From NCBI GenBank assembly GCA_018398815.1, contig CM031600.1:55122868-55157334 (forward strand): a DNA stretch of 34,467 bases, written 5' to 3'. This document shows positions 1-13,214 of the stretch, piece after piece. Position 1 is the first letter of the stretch, and every line of letters begins with the position of its first letter. The notes below the pieces were generated by a model that ran no database searches, had not been told where the DNA came from, and was given only the letters and a program-made list of their open reading frames with translations. Both the position numbers and the translations under genes were made by a program. The stretch comes from Conus ventricosus. Its lineage: Eukaryota > Mollusca > Gastropoda > Neogastropoda > Conidae.

Positions 1-823
1 TGGCAGGACTGGGATAGGCACATTCAAGATGGCAGGACTGGGATAGCCACATTCAGAGATGGCAGGAAGGACTAGGATAGCCACATTCAGAGATGGCAGG
101 ACTGGGATAGCCACATTCAGAGATGGCAGGAAGGACTGGGATAGCCCCGTTCAGAGATGGCAGGACTGGATAGCCACATTCAGAGATGGCAGGACTGGGA
201 TAGCCGCATTCAGAGATGGCAGGACTGGGATAGGCACTTGAAAGATGGCAGGACTGGGATAGGCACATTCAAAGATGGCAGGAAGGACTGGGATAGCCGC
301 ATTCAAAGATGGCAGGACTGGGATAGCCACATTCAGAGATGGCAGGAAGGACTGGGATAGCCACGTTCAGAGATGGCAGGACTGGGATAGCCACATTCAG
401 AGATGGCAGGAAGGACTGGGTAGCCGCATTCAAAGATGGCAGGAAGGACTGGGATAGCCGCATTCAAGATGGCAGGAACGACTGGGATAGCCGCATTCAA
501 GATGGCAGGAAGGACTGGGATAGCCGCATTCAAAGATGGCAGGAACGACTGGGATAGCCGCATTCAAAGATGGCAGGAAGGACTGGGATAGCCGCATTCA
601 AAGATGGCAGGAAGGACTGGGATAGCCGCATTCAAAGATGGCAGGAAGGACTGGGATAGCCGCATTCAAAGATGGCAGGAAGGACTGGGATAGCCACGTT
701 CAAAGATGGCAGCACTGGGATAGCCACGTTCAAAGATGGCAGCACTGGGATAGCCACGTTCAAAGAAGGCAGGACTGGGATAGCCACGTTCAAAGAAGGC
801 AGGACTGGGACAGCCGTATTCAA
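1..823. repeat. 30/34-bp minisatellite
   Basis: A direct tandem array of roughly 25 units built on GATGGCAGGACTGGGATAGC followed by CACATTCAGA or CGCATTCAAA. Two unit lengths alternate: 30 bp, and 34 bp where four extra bases (AGGA) follow GGCAGGA. Single-base variants (CAC/CGC, CAGA/CAAA, GGAAGG/GGAACG) form runs of neighbouring similar units, as expected from unequal exchange. The last units change GATGGC to GAAGGC. The array starts at or before the window edge and ends directly against LINE-derived codons at 824. Long open frames on both strands here are a consequence of the repeat, not genes. Confidence 0.95.
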
Positions 824-1345
824 AACAGCGAACGATTTACACCATTCACACTGCTGAAAAGTAATCATTTAGCTAGTTGAAACAGAGGCATATCTGTCCG
901 TGAACATAAATAGATTTTGTCAGGTCTGAAGTGACAAAATCCAAGTTTGGTGTTTCGGGTATTGCTGTGCATTTATCAGATGTATAATGTCCATACAGAA
1001 GGGGATTTGCCGTGTCCATTGTGCACATCTGGTAGGGGAGGTGAACTTCATTTTGCAATCTCATGCCCTGTTCAGGCAGGTCTACGACAAAAATATGTTC
1101 CGTTGAAGCATCATCGACATCCAGCACTTTCCAAGTCAGTCTGTCTTCTGTCACCAAGAAAGGAAAATGTCGTAAGGCATCTTGCTACGTATCTGTACAG
1201 TTCATTCCAAAGGAGGAGTGATTCGACATTAGTAAATGCATATGTTTTGGATGTTTACATCCTTATAATGAAATACCTTGTTTAAATAAGCTAATATTGC
1301 TAACCCTCTTCAAATGGGGCTGTGGCCTTTTCTTGAATAAATTAT
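824..1345 (+). mobile_element. LINE 3' fragment 1 (zinc-knuckle C-terminus), decayed
   Basis: C-terminal remnant of a non-LTR retrotransposon ORF2. Seen: residues NSERF at 824, then a segment reading ETEAYL, then a frame giving KFGVSGIAVH, then after a frameshift near 985 the knuckle CPLC at 1013-1024 followed by GELHFAISC. The order SERF...E.YL...FRFGVS..VH...CPLC...E.HF...C matches the two other fragments in this window and the C-termini of many invertebrate LINEs. The knuckle is thought to bind nucleic acid during target-primed reverse transcription. The frame runs to a stop at 1285, followed by about 60 bp of 3' UTR with AATAAA at 1336-1341. Two frameshifts make it non-functional. The 5' side is cut off by the minisatellite. 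Family assignment below clade level is not possible by eye. Confidence 0.75.
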
Positions 1346-1754
<409 letters not shown>

Positions 1755-2110
1755 GCCCTTCTCGCCACCCCAGACTGATACACAGACAGAACACGCTTTA
1801 CATCATATGTATGCATGTGAGTATGATGCTACATCACAGGCTCCACTGGTAACAGTCTGTAACAAAAGTAAGACGCGCCCATGTTGGTATACGCGCATGC
1901 TCACTCAAAGAATGAATGATGGGTTTCTTCATATAGGCGCGGCCCGTCATGAAGGGTGGAATGTACAGTATAAAGCATTCATCATACCACCCAAAACAAG
2001 TACCATAACAACGGCTATGACAATCATATCGTGCAACACTATGAACTAACCATTTCTCTAAGAACAACAAGAAATTGCACGTAACATGTAACATCAGAAC
2101 CACTCAAAGA
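1755..2110. other. Unique sequence, nothing recognised
   Basis: Non-repetitive spacer. Short open frames on both strands show no known motif and are probably chance. Confidence 0.6.
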
Positions 2111-2133
2111 CAGAGCGAAAAAGAGGGAGAGAG

Positions 2134-2188
<55 letters not shown>

Positions 2189-2189
2189 C

Positions 2190-2226
<37 letters not shown>

Positions 2227-2515
2227 AACAGACAGATAGACAAAGACATGTAGACAGTCAGAGAAACAGACAGACAGACAGATTTATAACATAACCCCCA
2301 CACACATATGCGTGCGCACTGGGAGGGACAGACTGACAGAGAGAAGAAGAAGAAGAAGAAGAAGAAGAAGAAGAAGAAGAAGAAAAAGAAGAAGGAAGGA
2401 GGAGGAGGAGGAGGAGGAGGAGGAGGAGGAGGGGGAGGAGGAGGAGAAAGGAGGAGAAGGAGAAAAGAAGAAGAAGAGAAGAAGAGACAGTGAGAGAGGA
2501 AGAAAGAGAACAACT
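2111..2515. repeat. Polypurine compound array (GA)n, (GACA)n, (GAA)n, (GGA)n
   Basis: Nearly continuous purine strand of about 400 bp: GA at 2118-2190, GACA/GATA at 2190-2285, GAA at 2341-2400, GGA at 2400-2450, then mixed purines. Such mirror-type polypurine tracts can form triplex DNA (established property). The poly-Lys, poly-Glu and poly-Pro frames are artefacts of composition. Confidence 0.95.
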
Positions 2516-2559
2516 GGGTAAGCAAAGAACGTATTTGTCTTTTTGAATATGGTTGTGGT

Positions 2560-3195
2560 TTTGTACGGTTAAATCAAGGTGTTGGAAATGTTAAACAGTT
2601 CTTACTTTGTTTCAATCAACAACTGGTTGACTGCACTTGGCAAAAATGGTCAGACCATGTGCAACATAGTGAGAGGTTCGATGTCTATAGAAATATTTGT
2701 TACTCTCATAATTTGAAACCTTATTCAACTCTAGAAATGGACAGACACTTGAAGAATACATTGACCAATTCAGGTTTGGAATATTAGAATTTGCAGTTTA
2801 CAAGTCTAGATACAAAATCGTTGTGGATGACAATGACTTGTTGTGCCCGCTTTGTAAAGAGTCTCCAGAAAATGAAATCCTTTTTGTTCTCTGCTGTCTA
2901 ATGCTGCCTAAGGGACGTTAGAACTGAATTCATTCAGTCTAAATTTTTACAGACAACTTTCACTATCTAAACTGACTACACTGATGTCAACCTCGTCAGA
3001 AGTTGTTCGAAATTTGTCTTTGTGTTGTTGGTTTTTTTTTCTTATAAAGTATTCAGATTTCGAGACACAGCTACCCCTTGATGTTCTGAATTATTTGTGT
3101 ATGGTATGCTTTGCAGTCATAAGTATTTGTCTCCGTTCATTTATTGTGTTCACTCACCCCTTCATTAGCGGACAAGGCCCGTATGAATAAAACAT
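2560..3195 (+). mobile_element. LINE 3' fragment 2 (zinc-knuckle C-terminus), decayed
   Basis: Same architecture as fragment 1 but a different sequence. One frame reads DCTWQKWSDHVQHSERF then DVYRN from about 2627. After a frameshift near 2770 another frame reads FRFGILEFAVYKSRY and then the knuckle CPLC (Cys codons at 2844 and 2853) followed by ENEILFVLCC. The usual His of the knuckle is replaced (ILF for LHF), so even the intact motif is damaged. The 3' UTR ends with an AATAAA at 3186-3191, followed within a few bases by a (CT)n array. Clearly a pseudo-element, transcribed direction left to right. Confidence 0.7.
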
Positions 3196-3198
3196 CCG

Positions 3199-3544
<346 letters not shown>

Positions 3545-3559
3545 TACATAGCGTACGTA

Positions 3560-4302
3560 TGCTTATAAACGTTTCCTTCAAGTACCTATTCATTCATCCA
3601 ACGCTGTTTTATGTGGAGAGAAGGGCCGATACCCTTTGTATATACGTACATTTGTGATGTATTAAATACTGGTTGAAGATCTTGAAGTTACCCCAGTCCC
3701 GTTTGAGCAGGCAAGCCTACGATATGATGCTTTTAGAAATGGAAAAAAGTAAAGAAAAGTGGGCTCATAAAGTAAAGAAAGTCCTTTCAGAACAGGGTTT
3801 TGGAGTAGTGTGGATGACCCAGGAAGTAGGAAGTGAGCAACAGTTCATTGCGGAATTTAAAGACAGGTTTTTTTGTTCTTTTAAACAGAATTGGCACTCA
3901 GATATGGAAAGCAAAGAAAAATATTGCTGGTTTTTCTTATTTAAAAGTGTGTTTAATTCTGAGAAGTTTCTCAATGTCATAACAGATAAATGGCACAGAA
4001 TAAATTACGCAAGATTCAGGTTGAGAACTTTAGGTTTTAATGCGAGCAAAAGAAGGTTTGAATGTGAAACATCCACAGAATGTCCTTGTCCTGCATGTAG
4101 ACACATTATTGACGACGAAGAACACTTTCTGTTCCGCTGCGCTGCTTATAATGAAGTGCGGACAAATTGTTCACTTTTCCAGTTAGATATAGCGAAAAGA
4201 CAAGATGTCACTGTCGTGTTATTATCAGATGATGAATTTGTAATTAAATCAGTTGCGAAATTCATCGCGGAAGCATTGATAATTAGACCAGATGAAGGAT
4301 AG
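3560..4302 (+). pseudogene. LINE ORF2 C-terminal fragment 3, longest intact frame of this type
   Basis: Post-palm and C-terminal part of a non-LTR retrotransposon polyprotein. An initial segment reads SSNAVLCGEKGRYPLYIR (from about 3594), frameshifts near 3655, and continues as a single open frame from 3658 to the stop at 4302: IKYWLKILKLPQSRLSRQAY, then WAHKVKKVLSEQGFGVVW, FRLRTLGF and the knuckle CPCPACRH...EEHFLFRC at roughly residues 135-160. The GE.GRYPL...YWLKIL...AY...W...GFG.VW...FR...CP.C...E.HFL..C order is the standard C-terminal layout of an abundant invertebrate LINE group. The catalytic reverse transcriptase core is absent. No ATG is needed because this is an internal piece of ORF2. 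Roughly 210 uninterrupted codons suggest a relatively young copy. The N gap begins 65 bp downstream. Confidence 0.8.
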
Positions 4303-4367
4303 TGAAATTTAAGATAATATCATTATAAGAGATACATGAATGAATAATATCATTCATCGCATGTGGA

Positions 4368-4467
4368 NNNNNNNNNNNNNNNNNNNNNNNNNNNNNNNNN
4401 NNNNNNNNNNNNNNNNNNNNNNNNNNNNNNNNNNNNNNNNNNNNNNNNNNNNNNNNNNNNNNNNNNN
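4368..4467. other. Assembly gap of 100 N
   Basis: Exactly 100 unknown bases, a conventional placeholder size for a scaffold join of unknown length. Confidence 0.99.
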
Positions 4468-6977
4468 CTTTTTTTTTTGGGGGGCAGAAAAATGACCAAT
4501 CAAAAAATTTTGATTTGTGCCAGAAAAAACTACTTATGAGGAGAAAACCCCCTCGACTTGCATTACATCATTACTCTATGTTCATTTGGACGAACTAAGC
4601 ACGATGAAAACCCATGAGGGAAGGCCCTCAACTTTTTTTTAAAAAGCTTTTTCCTCAGGGAAGTGCATATTGCGATTATGAAATATACTTCCCTTTTTTA
4701 CAGTTTAAAAGATTTTTGTGGGGGGGTCATCATTAATATAAAGATCAAAGACAAAGGGGGGAAAGTCGAAAATGTGATAACCTGCCTTTTTTTGGGAAAA
4801 TAAAATAAAAAATGTACAAAAAAAATGTCGCGGGGCCAGAAAAACCCCAGGTTCTTTGGGGCCCCTTTAAAGGGTGTAAAACTTTAAATTTAAAAGACCT
4901 TGCAGACTTTTGCGGACTTTGAACAGAAGGCGAAATAGGAAATTTGTATGGTTTTGAGTACACTAAAGATGGTGATTATAAACGAAAGAGTTGGCGACAA
5001 AAAAAAATTTTTCCAAAAACTGAACAACGCCCAAGGGGGCAAATAATGTGGCCAGTTGAAATAAAATATTCGAAAACCTGACCTAAAAGGGCACTTAGAA
5101 CCTTTTTTTTGAAGGGACTAAAATTTGAATTCATAACCCATTTACATTTTTTGGCCTCAAAAAATTTTCAGAAAAGCATTCACCCGGGCCCTTTACATGA
5201 AAGTCTTTATCCCAGATACAATGTCGAAAGAGATTGAAATAAACCCGTAGGGGAAAAAAAAGAAACATCCCCACAGAAGAGAAGCGGTTTTAAAAGATCT
5301 TCTACAAAATTAATTTCAGCCGCAAATGAAATTAGGGGACACTTCACAATAATTTTTGAAATTTCGTCTTAAAGAAAGGAAGGGATGGGGTTGGGGCGTT
5401 AGTGCGTCCTTTTTAAAGGAATTCTAATTAGCTGGCAAAACTTAGACTTGACAGTTTTAAAGTTACTGTTGTCTTTTTCAAATGGCGGGGATATTAAGGC
5501 ATAACAACAACAACAAAATCAATATTAGTCTAAATAGAAACAATTTTTACAGCACTAAATTTGGATTAATTTACCCCTTTACCCCTTAAGTTTTATTATA
5601 CTAACAATTTTTTAACAGAGGGTATGATAAAAACAATAACCGGATTTTTAAGTTCTTTTAAAAACTATGGAGCATTAAATTTTAACAAAAACTCCCTTTG
5701 CTCTTGATTTGTGGGCAGACTGGTTGGGAAAAACAATATTTATCCCGACCGTTACAACATTTATCGTTAAAATTAAAAATCAATTGGGGGTTTTCTGCCC
5801 CCAACCACTTAAAAAACAAAGCATATCAAATAGAAGGTTTATAGGACAGATGATGACATATATTTTGTTGATCCTAGCAAAAACGATGATTTTTTGGAAC
5901 AGTTTTTTTTGACGTTTAAGGGAAAACGCAACACTATTTATTATAGAACGTTCAGCAGAAAGAGACATATTTAAAAAAAAAAACACTTTTCAAAACTAGT
6001 TTTCAGTGAAGACTGCTGGAATAATTTGGATTTATGCCAAAAATAAAACCCTCGTTTTAAAAGACTTTAGAGAATTTTTAAAAGCTGAGGTTATTTCCAT
6101 GAAAGACAGAGACTCTTTTTGAAAAATTTTGCGCAAAAAAAGAGTTTTGAAAATGATCAGAAAAACAAAGGATTAAACAAAAATAAAATCTAAAAGTTTA
6201 TAAATTAGTATTAAAAAGGGATAACCCTGCACAGTAGTTTTTTTTGAGTAATCGTTATTTTTTGGTTTTAACGTCTTTTCTGCAGAGAACAGTAAAATCT
6301 GATTTTAGGGGACTTTCGCCCGAAAACTCGGTGGAGGGGGGAAAGGCCCCTTAGAGTCGGCCTTTTCCTTTCCTAAAGGGCTGTCATTGGGACGTCCCAA
6401 ACTTTATCAATATTGTAGATAATTCCGAGGGAGGCAAAGCATCTTTGGAATTTCAGTTGCATACCCTAGGGACAATTTATGTGCATACATGGTTTGAGAA
6501 AGTCCGGTGCGAAATACCGCTGTCGCTTTTCCCGCCCTGGAAAATGAAGGAGGTCCAGGGTTTATTTTCTTCTAAAGCCGGACCGCGAGGGATACATGGG
6601 GGTCTGGGGTTTTATTCAAATTTGGAAAAACGTCAGACAGATGAGAGTGAAAAACCAACGGACTTGGATCTTGAAGAGCATGTTTCTTTTCCCAAAATAT
6701 ATACATAACAAAAAACAAGGAAGAGAACAAAAACACCGTTTTCACCCAAATTTTCGGCACACGCCTTTCCCCCGGGGGGTTTTTGTACTAACTGGCAAAA
6801 ACGCTCTCACCAGTTACTCTGTTCAACCGAAATTTCACTGGGGCTCTCCACGTGCAACACCCCAACCATTGAAAAAGCTACACCCCAACCGCACATTCCA
6901 ACCACATCGGGGGAGGAACCGACATCCCACACACACACACCCACACACCCCCCACCCCCACACACATAAAAGGAGAG

Positions 6978-7028
<51 letters not shown>

Positions 7029-7180
7029 TTGAGAAAAAAGGGGAAAAGATTGGGGGGGGGGGGAAGAAAAATGGTTGTGGTGTTTTCATGCTTTCATTGA
7101 CCCCACCCCCTCAAATGGGCCACAAAAACCAGGAATTTCTCTCACCAAATCCCGAGAGAGAGAGGAGGGAGAGAGGAGAG
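4468..7180. other. Low-quality sequence with no recognisable gene
   Basis: Sequence after the gap is full of homopolymer runs (T8, A7-9, G6-7, C5-7) and neighbour-duplicated bases, a texture absent upstream of the gap and downstream of about 10940. No frame carries a continuous recognisable domain. Isolated tracts such as LKDLAD and YRTDDDIYF were examined but cannot be supported in such noisy sequence. It is probably the true left flank of the clean sequence that starts near 10940, but with too many errors for annotation. 6930-7180 is degraded CA and GA repeat. Confidence 0.7.
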
Positions 7181-10100
7181 AGAGGAAATGTGGGTTTTTG
7201 GTGGTGTTTGTGTGTGTGTGTGTGGTTGTGGTTTTTGTGGTGTCCTTTCCCCCCACACTTGTCTTCTGTCCATCCCCTTTTTCACTCTGTCATTGTCTCC
7301 CTCCTTCTCCCTTTCCCTCCTCTCCTCCCCTCCTCCTCTCTCTCTCCTCTCTCTCTCTCACCCCCCTCCTCTTTCCCCCTCCTCCCCCTCTTTTCCCTCT
7401 CTTTCTTTTTAACCCCCCCCCCCAAAACAAAACGCGCACACACAACCAAAACACACAAACACACCCCACCCCCCGCAACCCCACGCCCACCACACACACA
7501 CACACACAACCACACACACACCCCACACACAAACACACAAACACATCATCACCTTGTTAAAAAGTTGAAAATTGTTTCTTTTTGTTTTTGACTCAGGATT
7601 AAAAAAGCGGACAGTTTAATCCTTTAACCCTTAATAAAAATAAATTTTGACTTGACTTGAAATTCACAAAACAACACACACCCCCACACACAAAAACACA
7701 CCACACACCCCACGCACGCACCAAAGACCCGGGACGCACCACGACCCCGCAAAGCAAGCACGCAAAGCAACCACGAACCCCCACAACACACACACAAAAA
7801 CACAACACACACTCAGTCGCTTTCCCCCACTCCAAATAGTGCCCTTTTCAGATCCGTCACCCCCAGATTAGCACGGAAGCAAATGGATCCCAACAGCTCA
7901 CCCCAAAACGGCTGCCTCGGAACTCTGCGTCCGGATGATTGGGATGCCGGGCCTAATCGTTTGATCTTTATTTTTACTGAACAACCGCAAAAATAAAGAA
8001 AAAAAGAAAGAAAAAAAAAAAACACACTTTGGGGGGAAAAAAGCAAAAAAACGCACAGGAAACCAAGAAAAGGGAAAATGTTTTGTGGGGGTTGTGTGTG
8101 TGTGGGTGTGGGTGTGGTTGGGGTGTGTGTGTGGTGTGTTGTGTGTTGTGTGAAGGCGGGGGGGGAAGAGGTGCCCAGAGCAGAGTGAGAAAAAGAAAAA
8201 TCAGAGAGGGGAAAAAAAAAGAGGAGGGAGGGGGGGGGAGGGGAGATGGGGGAGTGACGGGAGAGAAAATTGAGAGAGAGAGAGAGAGAAGAGAGAGAGG
8301 GAGGAAGGGGAGAGGAGGGAGAGAGGGGGGGGAAAAAGGAGGAGGGGAGAGAGAGAGAGATAAAACTAAAAAAAAAAAGTAAAAACCAAGGGGGGGGTGG
8401 GGCCAAGTTTTAAAACAGAAAACCAAAAAAAAACTCCCCTTTGGGGGAAGGGAAATTTTCCCCTTTGGGGGTTCCACCCCTCCACTGGACACATAGACAA
8501 TGTTTTTGTATTCAGACATTTTTTTTAATGTCTGTGTTTATCCAGTTGATTTTGTTTTTCTTCATTTTCGTTTCCCCACATTGCCCTTTTCCCTTGTTGA
8601 CCGTTTGTTTTTTCTTTGTCCGGGGGAAATTTTGCCCAGTTTTTGGGTTTTAAGAACCGGGAAACCCTTAATTCCCTCCCTAGCGTGAGAAAAGGGGGCT
8701 TTTTATTTGGGTTTACAAAGGGGTTTTTTGGGGGGCATTTCCCCCATTGACGTACAATTTGAGGTAAAGAACAGATTTTTTTTTGTTTTTTTTTTGGGGT
8801 CAAAATAATATACAAACGTCGCCCGGGGGCGCCAAAAACCCGGGGTAACAGCCCTTTTTTAACCCCCCCCTGGAACGTACCCCCCCGGGGGGAAATCTGG
8901 GCCCAGCCCCGCCTTTTTTTTTCCCCCCCGGGGGGTTTTCCCGGACTACTGGGAAATTTACCCCCCCCCCCCCCCCCTAAGGATTGGTAAGGGACCCCCC
9001 CCCCCCATTTTTTTGGTTTATTTCATTGTACAAGGTACACAGGCATCCGGAACACTAATTAGCTGTAAAAAATAGGGTTTAAAATTTCCCTTTGATATAC
9101 TTAAAGTGAAACCCAAAGGCAGTGACAAATGACCATGGTTGTTGCATTGCCCAAAGGGATAAAAAAAAACTCTTTAAAACCCCTGATTAACTGTAAAGTA
9201 GTCGAAATATCTGTTTTTCTTTAGTGGGAATGAAACCGTCGCTCAAGTTTCAAGGTACACAGGTACCCCGGGGGGAAATAATTTCTTGAAATATTACAAT
9301 CCCCCGAATTTTCTCATAATGACCAGTAGTCGTGGGCATTTTACCACAAGTAATCTACATTGTAAAGGTAAAACAAGCACTCGGTAAAAAAACTAAATTT
9401 GCTGTTTAAAAAGTTTTAAAAAAAAATCTCCGTTTTTCGGGCCCCTAAAGACCAGTGGGCAGTGGCACTTTACCACTATTTCGCATTGTACAAGCCCAAG
9501 GTAACAGGTACCAAGGTTTAAGGGAAAAACTTTTTAAAAAAAAGTTTAAAAAGAGAAAAAACCCCGGGGTTGGGGCCCAACCCCAAAGATACTTTTGGGC
9601 ACAAAAGACACGGGGGTCAAAGACTTTTTTTTCACAACTTAAAGCTGGTTACATTGGGGAATTTGGGCCCCATTGGGTGTAGCCGTCTTTCCTTTCCCCC
9701 CCATTCCCGGCCTACTCAACCACACCCGAATATTGCCCAAGGGAAGTAAGCTAGCGCAGAAAAGAGTGGGAACCCGGGGGTGTGGGGGGTGGGGGGGGGG
9801 GAGTAGGAGGTCCCCTTATTGAGAAAAGTCTAGAAAATACCTTTGTCTTAAAAACCCCTCTGCTGGGAAAAAAAGGGAAAAGGGGGGAGGGGGGGGGGGG
9901 GGGGGGGGGGGGGAAGGGGGGGGAAAATTTCCAGGCTAACCCTTTTTTTTTTAAAGGGGGGTGGCGTGTTGGGAAAAGGCAGAGGAAAACCGGAATAACC
10001 CTCACTTTTTTGAAAGGGGGGGGGGGGTGGAGAAGATTCCAAAAAAAAAGCCCCAGACTGCCCTTTGGGGGGGGGGGGGGGGGGTTTAAATTTCCCGGGG

Positions 10101-10935
10101 GGGGGGTTTTGTTCCAAAATGGGGGGGGGTTTTGGGGTGTTTGAATCCTAAAAGACCCCCGGGGGGGAAAACCGGCTAGCCTTGACTTAGTAATTGAAAT
10201 CAATGGGGGGGGGGGGGGGGGGGGGGAAACAAATGAACAAAAACACGCACGTTCAATCCGAAATTTTTCCCTCCTAGAGGGGCAGGGCCCTTGTGTGTCT
10301 TTAAAAAAGGATCCCTAAGACATAAAACCAAAACACACACAAAAACAACCAAAAACACCACCCCCACCCCACACACAACCAACCCAAAACCAAAACACAA
10401 ACACACACCACAAAACACCAACACAAAACACACCCCAAACACACACCACCCCACACACCACACACAACCAACAAACACACCAACACACAAAACCCCAACA
10501 CACAACACACACAAAAACATCCACCAACACCACACCAACACACACACACACACCCACACAAACCCCACACACAAAACCACACACACACCTAAAACATGTT
10601 TTGCAGCATCTATCAAAATTGACATGGAAGAAAAATTTACTTTAAATATTTGAAAGTATACACGACGGCTCAGTTTTTTGATGGAAAAATTTTGTGCGGA
10701 TTGGGTTTTTAAAATTTCCCGATTTCAAAAGCTAAAAAATTTATATTTTTAGGTTTAAGGGGCATTCCATATTTACAAACTGGCTAGTTTCGTCCTGATG
10801 GCATTAAATTATTTTTAAATTTTCCCTTTGGCCCGGCTCAATAATTTTAAAATCCTTTTTTGGTTGATTCACAGTCAGTATTTAAAAAATTTTTTATTTT
10901 TGGAAAATACAAAAGAGGGGAAATTTTTATTTAAA
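7180..10935 (+). repeat. Corrupted near-duplicate of 10940-14490
   Basis: Collinear with the clean downstream sequence along its full length. Anchors: 7260 with 11030 (CACTCTGTCATTGTCTCCC), 7600 with 11385, 7860 with 11600, 8480 with 12205 (GGACACATAGACAATG), 9040 with 12690, 10190 with 13770, 10600 with 14180 and 10930 with 14485. Differences are dominated by bases replaced by their neighbour and by stretched homopolymers. For example GCTAGCCTGC near 12587 becomes CCCAGCCCCGCC near 8902. It contains damaged images of the foldback element (about 8890-10190) and of the RNase H LINE start (about 10600-10935). Long poly-Pro, poly-Ser and CVCV frames here are meaningless. Confidence 0.9.
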
Positions 10936-10954
10936 GGGAGAGAGAAGAGAAAAG

Positions 10955-11092
10955 AGAGTGTGTGTGTGTGTGTGTTTTGTGTGTGGTGTGTGTGTGTGTG
11001 TGTGTGTGTGTGCCTTCCCCTCCACATCTCTGTCTTTCTGTCTCAGTCTCCCTTTATCACTCTGTCATTGTCTCCCTCTTCTCTCCTTCCTC

Positions 11093-11140
<48 letters not shown>

Positions 11141-11192
11141 CCCTCTCTCCTCTCTCTCTTCCCTCTCTCTCTTTACTACCCCCATACACACA

Positions 11193-11229
<37 letters not shown>

Positions 11230-11240
11230 GCACGCACGCA

Positions 11241-11299
<59 letters not shown>

Positions 11300-11305
11300 C
11301 ATACA
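10955..11305. repeat. (GT)n, (CT)n and (CA)n/(CACG)n arrays
   Basis: (GT)n at 10960-11010, unique 85 bp, (CT)n at 11095-11172, (CA)n with a short (CGCA)n at 11188-11297. The following 100 bp contains CTCTTAATAAAGATAATTTT and then (TTGAC)n, a short tail typical of a retrotransposon 3' end. Confidence 0.93.
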
Positions 11306-11418
11306 CCTTGTGTTACATGTTGAATTAGTTTTCTTTCTTGTTTATGACTGCAGGATGTAAAAAAGCTGGACAGTTTATCCTTTAACTCTTAATAAAGATA
11401 ATTTTGACTTGACTTGAC

Positions 11419-11560
<142 letters not shown>

Positions 11561-11833
11561 ACACTCAGTCGCTTACTCACTCCAACTAGTGCCAGTGTCA
11601 GATCCGTCACCGCAGATTAGCACGGAAGCAAATGGAGTCTAATCATGCTCACCCACACACGGCTGCCTCTGGAACTCTGGCGTCCGGACTGATTGGGATG
11701 CCAGGGCCTAATCGTTAGATGCTTTAGTTTCACTGATACAACCGCAAAAATAAAGAAAGAAAGAAAGAAAAGAAAAAACACACATTGGGAAAAGGAAGCA
11801 ATACGCACAGGAGAACTCAAGAGAAACGGAAAT

Positions 11834-11841
11834 GTGTGTGT

Positions 11842-11906
<65 letters not shown>

Positions 11907-12017
11907 GGCGGGGGAGGAAGAGAGTGACAGAGCGAGAGTGAGAAAGAGAGAGAATCAGAGAGAGGAGAAAGAGGAGGAGGGGGAGGGAGGGAGCGATAGG
12001 GAGTGACAGAGAGAGAG

Positions 12018-12097
<80 letters not shown>
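11834..12097. repeat. (GT)n and (GA)n arrays of unit A
   Basis: (GT)n at 11834-11904, a purine-rich spacer, then (GA)n at 12018-12096. Unit B has (GA)n/(GACA)n at the equivalent place (18975-19097). Confidence 0.93.
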
Positions 12098-12100
<3 letters not shown>

Positions 12101-12682
12101 ACTAAAATAAAATCACGTAACAACCAGGCGTGTGGCCAAGATAACAGCAACGAAAACTGCCCCTGTGGAAGGGAAATTGTTCCTTTGGGGTCCAGCCCTC
12201 CACTGGACACATAGACAATGTTTTTGTATTCAGACACTTTTTTAATGTCTGTGTTTATCCAGTTGATTTTGTTTTTCTTCATATTCGCTTGCCAACATTG
12301 CTTTTCCCCTTGTTGACCGTTTGTTTGCTTTGTCCGGGCGATTTCGCCGAGTTTGGCATCTAAGAGACCGCAACATTCATTCCCTCGTAGACAGTGAGAG
12401 GAGCATTGTCATATTGATCACAGGGTTTGGGGTTCAGTTCCCGATCGACGTACATCGAGGTAAAGAACAGATTTGTTTTGTTTTTCTTTGGAGTCAACAT
12501 AATATACAAACGTCGTCCTGGTCGCTCAAACCGGTGTAACAGCCCATTCTTACCCCTCCTCTGGAACGTACCCCGGTAAGTCTGGGCTAGCCTGCTTTTT
12601 ACCCCCGGGGTCATTCCAGGACTAGCTGGAACTTACCCCCCCCCCCCCCCCCTAGTTGGAACTGACCCCCCCCCCCCCCATC

Positions 12683-13195
12683 AGTCATCTACATTGTACA
12701 AGGTACACAGGCACTCAGGAGACACTAATTAGCTGTAAAAATAGTTAAAATCTTTGATATACATTAAAGTGACCAATGGTCAGTGACACTGACCACTGGT
12801 TGTCTGCATTGCACAAGGTATACAAACACTCATGAGACACTGATTAACTGTAAAGTAGTCGAAATATCTGATTTACGTCAGTGGCACTGACCACCAGTCG
12901 TCTGCATTGTACAAGGTACACAGGTACTCGGGAGACTATAATTAGCTGTGAAATAGTTACAATCTCCGATTTACGTCATAATGACCAGTAGTCAGTGGCA
13001 CTGACCACAAGTAATCTACATTGTACAAGGTACACAAGCACTCGGTAAACACTAATTAGCTGTTAAATAGTTAAAATCTCCGATTTACGTCATAATGACC
13101 AGTGGTCAGTGGCACTGACCACTAGTCATCTGCATTGTACAAGCTAAGGTACACAGGTACTCAAGAGACGAAATAGCTGTAAAATAGTTAAAAAG
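12683..13195. repeat. 114-bp tandem repeat with palindrome, about 5 copies
   Basis: The anchor ATTGTACAAG (or a variant) recurs at 12692, 12808, 12906, 13020 and 13134, giving periods of 116, 98, 114 and 114. The 98-bp unit lacks the ATAATGACCAGTGGT segment. Units contain CTAATTAGCTG, GATTTACGTCA and the palindrome AGTGGTCAGTG-G-CACTGACCACT. It lies wholly inside the foldback element, and a noisy image is at about 9020-9540. Confidence 0.9.
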
Positions 13196-13214
13196 AGACA
13201 AACCGGGATGAAGC

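Noticed and set aside
5835..5915. YRTDDDIYFVDP, reminiscent of a polymerase motif with paired acidic residues
   Set aside because: It is isolated in noisy sequence with no other polymerase motif in order on either side, so chance or base error is as likely.
6596..7591. A 331-codon frame in the low-quality region
   Set aside because: It passes through degraded CA, GA and CT repeats in sequence with obvious base errors. No domain, and the clean copy does not preserve it.
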